The notes beneath the pieces are model-generated. The model was given only the letters and a program-made list of their open reading frames with translations, did not search any database and was not told the DNA's origin. The position numbers and the translations under genes were made by a program. Source: Arenicola marina (taxonomy: Eukaryota > Annelida > Polychaeta > Arenicolidae). From it: a stretch of DNA of 64,000 bases. Each line of letters begins with the position of its first letter. Within the stretch, counting starts at the first letter, position 1. The stretch lies in NCBI GenBank assembly GCA_964019135.1, contig OZ025263.1, forward strand, positions 17,461,123 to 17,525,122, written 5' to 3'. Positions 57,230 to 64,000 of the stretch are shown here, in pieces.

Positions 57230-58170
57230 TAACCCATTATAGTGAACATGATATACATATCCTACAAATTCTAACCTCCGCCTTTAAAAATCACCTATTG
57301 GTCAATTACTGAACATTTCTTTAGTTTTCACGTGAGCGTGACTTTAGTGTCGTTTATATGGCACAAGGATGTCATTTTATCCCCCATAATCGTCAAGCAA
57401 TAGAAAGTCGTAAACATGCTCCGCACAATAAAAGACAGATTATAATAAAATATGACTTCCACTGTCACTGCTAGAACTACACCCACATTGCTAGAAATGG
57501 ACTACAGTAGATTTATTATCATTAAAAAGGGAAACAAATAATGTTGTTGAAGTCTCGCAACCCAATAGGACAGGGACGTACGTTGGAAGTTGAATCCATA
57601 GTTGCGGCTCTAAACCCTCTGCCCACCTTAAGGTGCAGCGCTTGGGTAGCCCCCTGGTCGGCCTGCCGCTCTACACGCCTGCCGCCAAGCGGGGGAAGCG
57701 TGCGTAAAAACATACGGTATTAAGTGAAAGGCGGAAGGAAGAGGCTACCAACGGCAACAAACGATCGGAGCAGAGTGCGCCACAGATGGAAAGACAACAA
57801 AATCCCCTGGCACCTTTCGACCCTGTTCGTAAGCATTTTTTTTCTCCGCCGCCCAACACTCTTACGGTTCTGGAAGAATCTTAGGTCTTCGATGGGCCGG
57901 TGGGGGTGGGGAGGGGGTGGGGGTAAGTTCTGCAGAGCCTGCAGGCAGAGAACTATGTCCCGGCTAAGCAGAAAGAAGAGAGACAGCCCCCACATGCTAT
58001 CGCCCGACAGAGGTCTCAAAGCGCCTTGAAGTGTGCTTCCACGTACGACCTTCGCGTCCTTCAGGGCCGTCTACCGGAGAATGCCGTACACGGTCAGTCC
58101 TTGGCCTTCCCCCATTGCCTCTGTGCTGTCCCTTCCATCTGCTCAGCCTCCTCATCCCAATCTCTTAGTC
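57230..58170. other. Non-coding stretch
   Basis: Nothing is recognisable beyond a G-run near 57898-57925. Confidence 0.35.
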
Positions 58171-58174
58171 TCTG

Positions 58175-58520
58175 CATTCCAAACTATCAGCCTCTCTTTC
58201 TGCATCTCTTAGCTTCTCCCTTTTCATTTCTCATCCTCTTCCTTTATATCTCTCAGCCTCTTTCTACATCTTTCAGCCTCTTTCTACATCTCTCAGCCCC
58301 TCCCTTTCCCTCTCCCAACCTCCCCATCTCAATCTCTCAGCCCCACCCTTTCCATCTCTCAGCCTTCGCATCCCAATCGCTCAGCCTCTTTCTCTCTATC
58401 TCTCATCCTTTCTCTCTCCATCTCTCAGTCTTTTCCTCTCCATCTCTCTGCCTCTCCCCTTTATATTTCTGTTTTCCTTCCCTATTTCTCAACTTTTCCT
58501 TTCACATCTCTCAGTTTCTC
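58175..58520 (+). repeat. Pyrimidine-rich degenerate repeat
   Basis: catctctcagcctc and variants recur every 15-30 bases for about 340 bases. The strand asymmetry (almost only C and T) suggests possible triplex-forming DNA. A (GTCA)n run follows near 58575-58599. Confidence 0.75.
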
Positions 58521-58599
58521 GGCCATCGCCAGGTCAAACTCACGTCAACTGGCCTCGTTATACTTTGGACCAGTTAGTCAGTCAGTCAGTCAGTCAGTC

Positions 58600-61425
58600 C
58601 GACAGGGTGCGGGGTCACGGGAGAGAGGAGGAGAGGGGAGGGGACCGGAGTGGCAGGGGAGGCGGTACATACGGAACCCCCACCAATGAGTGACCCGTTG
58701 TTGCGCCTATGTTTCTCACCCCGACTAGCCACCGTCAATTAACCAGTCTGGAGAATGCCAAGCCTCCCCGTTATGCCCAAACCACACATACACAAACCAG
58801 GGGCTCAAAGGCCCGGACTTGTTTACCATTGACAACCGAGAGGGTAGTCGGTGGATATGATTCAAAGCCAGGCAGTTGGTTGAACTCCCAGCTGGCCCGT
58901 GTCGACCATCATTGTGGCTGTGGAGAGCCACGGCTCAAGCCATCACAGCTTCCCGTTGTATGTATATCAAGACACTTTATACCAAACAGAAACGAGATGT
59001 GGCACATTTCAGGCTCCCAAAACATCTATAAATTTATTCAAAATGTAAACTTGCTGAAGTCTTGTGGTATGAAAAGATTCAGCAGAGAAACAAAGATGCC
59101 AAAGGATTCATTCGTTATAAACTCAAGCACCATGCACATTTTTATACAGTGTTTGAGTCTCTCTACCTCTCTCTCATACACATACCCACACCATTCGAGA
59201 AAGGTTGTGTTAACGCCCTGTTCTTGACCACCCCACCTGGACATTCTCAATCCTTATCGCCTGCCCCCCCCCCCCACCCTCTCTCCATGCACCCACACCC
59301 TACCCCCACGTCGGTCTCATTTCATTCCAGTCCCGCCGTATCGATAAGAGGTGAGCGCAGTCCATCCATTTCTGGAACACCGTAACTAATGAACCGACCC
59401 CGGAAACATCTTGCTTATCACCTCAGCCCCCCCCGCCCCCCACCCCCACTTTTCCTGCCAGCTCACCGCCCACCCTCCCCCATCCTAACGGCGTAGGGCG
59501 TGGGGGGGGGGGGGGCGGGGGGAGACTCCACCCAGGCCCGTCACGGCCGAGTCATCTCCAAAGCGCGCAGTACGAGTACAGGAGCAATGCCACCGAGGGC
59601 CAGACTCGGCCTTGAGACAAACCGGAATGCGGAAAACACCGCTGATTATAAACCATGCACATGTGACCGTAGAAAAGGCATGAGCCGCCTATTATAATGT
59701 ATAACGTGGGCTCTTCAATGAGGAAAACTCGATAAGGAAAGCAAATCAAAAAAATGTCTGACATTGGTCAAGTCCCCCCATCACGCGCCATACCACACAA
59801 CGCGGAAACGAACATGCGCTTCCGGTGAATCAATTCATCCGCCGTAGTAACCTTCGCGGCCACAAGGAGAGCTCCTGGCAGTTCTTGCTGGCGGGATAAC
59901 TCACTCTCTGCCTTCGACTCACTCCGCTAGGGCTCCATTATATCTCTGTTGTCGCCTACGTCCTCAATGCATTTTCGCACTCGCTCACCAGGTCGGCGCT
60001 GCGCAGATTGATAGGAAAAATGCGTCGCGCATTTCTACAAATTAGTGCTGGGACCCAGGCTAAGCCTAATAACGCATGAAATCAGGTGATGAAAAGAAAG
60101 AGTTCTGTCAGAATTATAACTTTTTCGAAAGGGTACAAGATGTGCTTTGCTGTATTAAATACGCAAAGCTCGTTATTTGTATGTTTGATTGTTGAAAACT
60201 ATAATGATGCAGAAAATTACAGCTGATTTGACCGTTTTTCAAGAATCTTGAAATTTGCCCCCGGCCGACAGCACCGGTAAAAGCGTAGCTTGCGTAGCGC
60301 CACCGTGCGGGGAGCTTGGGGATAACTAGGAACGAGCAGTTGACATTTTACATGACTTAGCTCTCAGTAATAACCAATGACCCCTAAAACGTTTCCTATG
60401 CAGCAATATTTTCCATCAGAAATGGTAATGAATGCAGGATGTATGCAATAAATATTAGAATATGTTAATAAGGCAATTTTTGTTGTCACAGTGGTGCATC
60501 TAGTGTGGGAAAGTGCGACTTTGTTGTGTCTTACGTTCACAAAACGTGCCTTTTACCATGATAACAGATATATATATATGTCGTACATTGACACAGTCAG
60601 ACAATGTGTCTTTCTCCAAAAGATCATTAAACTGGTCAGAAACTGGCACTTTGGGTTCGGTTAATGCGTAATGGGGGGAGGCCAACATCCAGGTGGTATG
60701 GCTGCCACCTGAGGAAGCCTGAGGTAATGGCCCGAGGGGTGCCAATCAATGGCGGGCCCAGGAGCCTCGTTCTGAAAGTGTGGACCGGGGTGGGCGTCGG
60801 GATCCGACACACGTCCGGGAGGGGGCAGCACTGTAACTACCCTTCAAGGTCTTCCATGAGACATATCCTCCACCCCCCCCCCCCTCAACCCCACCCCCTC
60901 CCTACAATCATAGGGCGCTGCCGGACATACACGCACAAAAAACGACTCCCCCCCCCCCACACACACACACACCCTAGGCAAGAAGGAGGGGGGCATGTGG
61001 GCATGGTGCTACAGCTGTCCCTGCCTATCACCCCGGTCATCCCCTCCCCCCTGCGCATCCTTCCTGCTCCCTCACCCCCCCCCCCCCCCCCGCTCACGCC
61101 TAGTCCGGCCACCGTTACAACCGGCCATTCCTAAAGCAATCTCTTTCCGGTCTTTAGACGAGCCCCGAGCCTCGTTTCAGCTGCGCTCTTTGCGCAACCA
61201 TTATCCAACCATCATCTCGTTGGCAGAGGCCATCCCATCCCAGCGTGGTGAGGACGGGTCTGGTGAGGACTGCCAGCCGTGAAGACCGGGGCAGCCCACC
61301 GGTATACCAAACACCCTCCAGGTGTGCCCGAGAAACCAACAATCTCTCACGAATGTTATCATTTATATCAAATTTGCCGCATTCGCATCCGCCACATATC
61401 TCGGATAAGTAGATATACAATAGAT
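58600..61425. other. Non-coding stretch with C-runs
   Basis: No gene is supported. There are C- and G-runs near 59263, 59502 and 60873, and a longer one near 61075-61092. A CpG-rich patch at about 59780-60060 contains an ETS-like motif (cgcttccgg). A TA microsatellite lies near 60569. Confidence 0.35.
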
Positions 61426-61431
61426 AAATAG

Positions 61432-61932
61432 ATGGATCTATTGCAGAGGTCACCTGCCATGCATAGTGTATTTACAATGGATCGTGGTGCAACACGATAC
61501 ATCCACAAATATACACAAAAAGCATACAAAACATGCAAATTATCAGCTACAAATAATACGATAGCCGGTGGTAGAAATCAGATCATTTTGAGTCAATTGA
61601 ACGACGTGGGCGGCTCGCCTGTTGAAATTGGTAGCCAGCCTTGGGGCGATGATGAGATGATGCGCCGTTACGCTATGCCAGCTCCCACTAAAATGCAGCT
61701 AAACAGGATACACCAACAAAAATGTCCCGAGGTCCAGAGTCTGATTTCTTTGGTTGGAGCGATAGGAGGATACCGTAACGCGAGAAATTATCGGCGCAAA
61801 TGCATAGACCCTGGCGGCATTTGTCTGGCAACCAGACCAGACATGAGTAACGGCCGGTGCCTCGGCAATCCAGACCTCAGTTCATCCTCAGCGTGCCACC
61901 GTGGCCTACGGTGCCTCATCATCTACAGGTAG
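61432..61932 (+). CDS. Candidate exon for a cysteine-rich peptide, unrecognised
   Basis: In a 166-codon frame the last third contains a hydrophobic stretch (SLISLVGAIGG), a basic stretch (YRNARNYRRK) and then cysteines spaced C-x6-C-x11-C-x11-C-x5-C beginning CIDPGGIC. A possible splice donor (ctacag|gtagca) lies at the end of the frame (about 61928). No signal peptide is visible, and the upstream part looks unremarkable. The layout loosely recalls secreted antimicrobial peptides with a hydrophobic plus Cys-rich module, but the spacing fits no family I know. Confidence 0.25.
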   Translation: MDLLQRSPAMHSVFTMDRGATRYIHKYTQKAYKTCKLSATNNTIAGGRNQIILSQLNDVGGSPVEIGSQPWGDDEMMRRYAMPAPTKMQLNRIHQQKCPEVQSLISLVGAIGGYRNARNYRRKCIDPGGICLATRPDMSNGRCLGNPDLSSSSACHRGLRCLIIYR

Positions 61933-61934
61933 CA

Positions 61935-62225
61935 GCAGAACCAGCGCCGGGGTCCCGTCAGAATTCCTCCGGAGTCTGCGAGTAGATAGATACGCGGAGC
62001 AGGAGGAGGAGGAAGGTCGCCGGTACTTATTAAGCATCGCCTTGTAACATCATCGCCGTATCAACGTCGCCTCGGTGTGAGGCGCACAAGGCCTCATCTT
62101 TCACTCTGGTGACCCCCATGGTATCTCCTGGTGGAGGGTCACTTTGCGCAGAGGAAATGGTCCAAATTGTGTGCGGGCCCAGTGCAGTAGACTTCAGTTT
62201 AAGAGAAACAAATCAGCATTTACAC
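61935..62225. other. Non-coding stretch
   Basis: No feature is seen here apart from a short GGA-rich run near 61998-62012. Confidence 0.3.
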
Positions 62226-62345
62226 AAATGGCGGGTCCGTTTTATGCACATGAGGGCTGAATTAGGCCAAGGACTCTCCGTGTTCAATGAATGATTGGGA
62301 TGACATGCGCCCCAGATTTTATCGCCCATCAGGTTTGTTGGACGC
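62226..62345 (-). repeat. SINE family A tail-body fragment
   Basis: gttttatgcacatgagggct, then gaattaggccaagg and gccccagattttatcgccc, follow family A order. The head is missing. Confidence 0.55.
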
Positions 62346-62349
62346 ACAA

Positions 62350-62830
62350 ACTGAAACAGATTCCAGTGGAATCCCCGAAACAATGCGACGGGGAAAACGC
62401 CCAGGGCTTTTCTTCCTTTTTTAACATAACCAGCTCATCAAACGGGTGGGAGGGGCGCCGGGGGCGGGTAGAGCTTCCAAGGCCATGGCCATAAACAACT
62501 GCCATGAAAGAAAGAATTTCAGGCATAAAAAGGCATTTTATTCTATCCTTCGTTTACGAATCACTGTTTGCCCACGGGCCTGTTTTTGATCTGCGCACGT
62601 TGTTTTGCGAGGGGCCGACTGCGAACACACCTTGAAAGAAGCTCCAATAACTGTTATCGACGACCTTTAAAATCTGTCTTCTATGCATATCACAGTTCAT
62701 AAACTTCCGCCGTAGTCAGCGCCATCTTGTGAGCAGCGGGATAAACTAAATGGCAAAAAAAAACGATGGATCACGAGTTAAAGAAAACACACAAGAAATG
62801 GGACACGAGGCGTAGGGGGAAGTGGGGGAA
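62350..62830. other. Non-coding stretch with a YY1/ETS-like patch
   Basis: On the minus strand near 62704-62730 the sequence acaagatggcgctgac is a YY1-type element with an ATG, followed within 20 bases by an ETS-like gcggaagt. The frame ends after 11 codons without a splice donor. It could be a TATA-less promoter core. Confidence 0.25.
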
Positions 62831-62833
62831 GGG

Positions 62834-62945
62834 GGGTGCCTTGTGGGATATAAAGCAGGAACGTGGTGCATTGTTGGATACGGGGCAGGGACGTGGTGCA
62901 TTGTGGGATACGAGGTAGGGAGGTGGTGCATTGTGGGGGCACAGG
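62834..62945 (+). repeat. 30-bp minisatellite, 3-4 copies
   Basis: gtggtgcattgt starts at 62863, 62893 and 62923. Confidence 0.85.
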
Positions 62946-62949
62946 GGAT

Positions 62950-64000
62950 AGAGGGGGACGCGGGGGACCGAGGATGGAGGGTTGCGCAATGAGTCTGTGT
63001 GTGGGGGGGGGGGGGGGGCGGGGTGGGTGAAGGCCAGAGGGTAAAGAGGATGGGGTATCTACTTTCAAGGTTGATGCAAGGTGAAGCGAACACCGGGAGG
63101 AGTGGGAAGGGAGGACGTCGGGGGGTGGGGGGGGGGCGGCTCAGGTGGATGACGAGGTAGAACACCGAGACATAACACGCACTTTTTTCCTCGCTGCCTA
63201 AAATTCCACGCCTTCTCGGTGTGAGCAGTTACATTAACATGCTCCTCTCCCACCCATCCACACACCATGCAACCCTCTCTCGTTCCGTTTAGGGTGTTGG
63301 GTCAGGTGGTATGGTGCCAGCAGGGTAGAAGGAACAAGCGCCCCGATGGCACATATACTTGGCAGCCAGGCATTCTAACCGACCCCAGGGAAATAGACCA
63401 AAGGGATGCGCAAAAAAAAAGTTGATGAAGGAGAAAGTGGTGCCTCCCACAGAAAGTTCCCGCGGAGATGGAAGGCATACAGGAGAGTGGGTGCGGGCTA
63501 AAGGACAGATGAGATTCGGAAAAACTATTGATCAAAGTCAGATAGGCAGGAATGTTGCCATCAGTCAAGTACCGCTAACGTTAGCCACAAAACACGTGTT
63601 TCTACGACTCACAGCCGTCCGTTTGTATATAACGTGGGGTCTTCACCATTCCCGATGGGCAAGTCCCACAGCGGACGCATCGGGAACCCTGGAGAGACAC
63701 TTCTCCTCTCATTACATAAAATGTCTTATGTTCTTTTACACTAAGAACCTAAACACATCATTTCTGTTCAGAACCTCTTAATTTGTTGTCTAAAGTTATT
63801 GATGCATCATTAACATTAACCATGCCCCCACAACACGGACAATGGCAATCTCACCCATACGCTATTTTTTTTTAACACCGTTACACTGTGGTTAGAAGAC
63901 ACGGTCAGGCGTCGTCCGTCATAAAAACGGTTTGGATCCAATCAACCTCACTGGTTGCACTGCCCGCCCCCCTACCCCCCCCCCCTACCCCCCCCCCCCC
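62950..64000. other. Non-coding end of window with G- and C-runs
   Basis: There are G-runs near 63003-63018 and 63121-63135. The window ends in C-runs separated by TA (about 63965-64000). No gene is supported; a 140-codon frame at 63359-63781 has no recognisable domain. Confidence 0.35.

Noticed and set aside
58026-58577. 183-codon Ser/Leu/Phe-rich frame
   Set aside because: It is a translation of a pyrimidine-rich degenerate repeat.

Overview
This window looks like nuclear DNA of an animal, most likely a marine invertebrate. The evidence is a TRIM-type RING/B-box/NHL protein gene, spliceosomal-type splice motifs, several families of tRNA-derived SINEs (one copy with a perfect 12-bp target-site duplication), abundant CpG, many minisatellites and very frequent poly-G/poly-C tracts. 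I cannot name the species. A spiralian (mollusc-like) or other non-vertebrate bilaterian is an inference only.

Layout. At 1-2616 lies non-coding DNA upstream of the gene, with a SINE-like segment near 430-545. At 2617-7779 is the only gene I can support well: one uninterrupted 1,720-codon reading frame for a TRIM-NHL protein. Its RING finger is split by about 1,000 residues of disordered, proline- and tyrosine-motif-rich sequence. Directly downstream, a 92-bp tandem repeat contains decayed copies of the gene's own last codons, stop and 3' UTR. From about 8.0 kb to the end I see no second well-supported gene. I do see several short candidates: a TATA box plus mini first exon at 9.36-9.46 kb, candidate internal exons at 11.1-11.4 kb, a small ORF at 31.4 kb (minus), a first exon below X-box-like motifs at 52.2 kb, and a cysteine-rich ORF at 61.4-61.9 kb.

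The rest is repeat-dominated. tRNA-derived SINEs with at least four head types lie at 9.6-11.1, 14.2, 20.5, 24.1, 30.2-30.8, 36.5, 45-47, 52.4, 56.5 and 62.2 kb. Two adjacent hairpins with near-perfect arms are at 20.7-20.96 kb. Large minisatellites are at 32.9-34.1 kb (43-bp unit), 39.06-41.35 kb (70/65-bp unit) and 47.46-50.37 kb (17-bp unit). The last has a clear higher-order structure of 5-, 21- and 19-unit blocks. Smaller arrays carry transcription-factor-like motifs (ETS-like at 28.85-29.12 kb, CACGTG-like at 41.5-41.76 kb).

Long open frames inside the minisatellites are best explained by stop-free repeat units, not by genes. I saw no virus-derived element, rRNA, CRISPR array or convincing intact tRNA gene.
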